DNA from: Coenobita brevimanus
Taxonomy: Eukaryota > Arthropoda > Malacostraca > Decapoda > Coenobitidae
Assembly: GCA_032717465.1 (NCBI GenBank)
Contig: CM064632.1
Coordinates: 23,419,465-23,483,464, forward strand
Reading direction: 5' to 3'
DNA length: 64,000 nt
Part shown: positions 63,624 to 64,000 of the stretch, in pieces
Numbering within the stretch: the first letter of the stretch is position 1
Layout of the letters: each line of letters opens with the position of its first letter
The notes under the pieces: model-generated
What the model was told of the DNA's origin: nothing
What the model saw: only the letters and a program-made list of their open reading frames with translations
The model's database searches: none
Program-made: the position numbers and the translations under genes

Positions 63624-64000
63624 TCTGTCTTGTACCTCTCATCTCTTCAATACATTCCCATTATCGCTTCCCTCCTCTTCCTATATTCACTGTTCCCTAC
63701 ATTACCCTCATTTTTCTTCTCCCCTTTCTTTTTTCTGCTCTCTCGTTTCCCTTTCCAGTTCCGCATTGTTTCTCTAATTTACTTCATTTATTCTTCTTTA
63801 TTGTCTCCTTCTCCTTCCATTCACTGTTCCTTCAATTTCCCTCATATTTCTTTTCTCCGTATTGCTGTATTTCTTTTTCCAGTTCATTCCGTGGCCTGTT
63901 TTTCATCCTTCCCATATATTCTCCCTTCGTGTCCTTCCTCTTTCCTCCTCCATTCTCACTGATGTCTGCGTCCTTAGTTTTTCTTTTTCCCTTTTTACAC
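63573..64000. repeat. (CT)n run followed by polypyrimidine tract
   Basis: (CT)n at 63573-63618, then T/C-rich low complexity to the window end. Confidence 0.9.

Overview
The window is non-coding, repeat-dominated DNA from a large animal genome. Spliceosomal exons, GT-AG introns many kilobases long, non-LTR retrotransposons, hAT and mariner DNA transposons, MITE-like elements and extreme microsatellite density ((CT)n, (GT)n, (AAT)n, (GGA)n) all indicate a metazoan. An arthropod, most likely a decapod crustacean, is my best guess; that is inference from repeat style and from the arthropod-like look of the exons, not from a search. I saw no bacterial operon, rRNA, tRNA, CRISPR array or recognisable promoter.

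The only host gene I can support is a minus-strand ionotropic glutamate receptor (AMPA/kainate type). Two consecutive exons of its amino-terminal ligand-binding domain lie at 55891-56011 and 43533-43697. They are separated by a 12.2 kb intron and join in frame at phase 0. No further exon was found on either side, so 1-43532 is probably the following intron or sequence beyond it.

Layout. 1-14.9 kb: unique AT-rich DNA with microsatellites, a 24-bp minisatellite, a purine/G-rich tract with 21-bp and 20-bp minisatellites, a 1.1 kb long inverted repeat, and a repeat present in opposite orientation at 8.1 and 11.7 kb. 15.0-39.2 kb: a tandem segmental duplication (copy 1 about 15.0-23.78 kb, copy 2 about 23.78-39.2 kb) whose visible breakpoints all fall in (GGA)n runs. 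Copy 1 has gained a LINE fragment and a large (CT)n composite array. Copy 2 has gained a SINE-like element, a LINE tail, a 2 kb block, a local array of about 350-bp units, a 3.9 kb CR1-like retrotransposon with an esterase-type ORF1, and a 1,587-bp hAT element with a perfect 8-bp target duplication. The two copies act as filled and empty sites for each other.

39.2-56 kb: a 199-bp (GT)n run, a small MITE, and a composite minisatellite that has multiplied the end of the receptor exon together with its splice donor between (AAT)n runs. These are followed by the receptor exon, long purine/pyrimidine tracts, a 958-bp internally deleted mariner, triplet arrays, a tandem array made from one end of a MITE family, a 30-bp minisatellite and the second receptor exon. 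56-64 kb: more SINE/LINE/MITE copies, a retroposon family whose 3' tails have grown into triplet arrays, and a 55-bp satellite of about ten units.

Four features stand out: shared 3' ends of a (TAGA)n-tailed LINE and SINE, the paralogous filled and empty insertion sites, the replicated exon-donor module, and conversion of a MITE end into a minisatellite.
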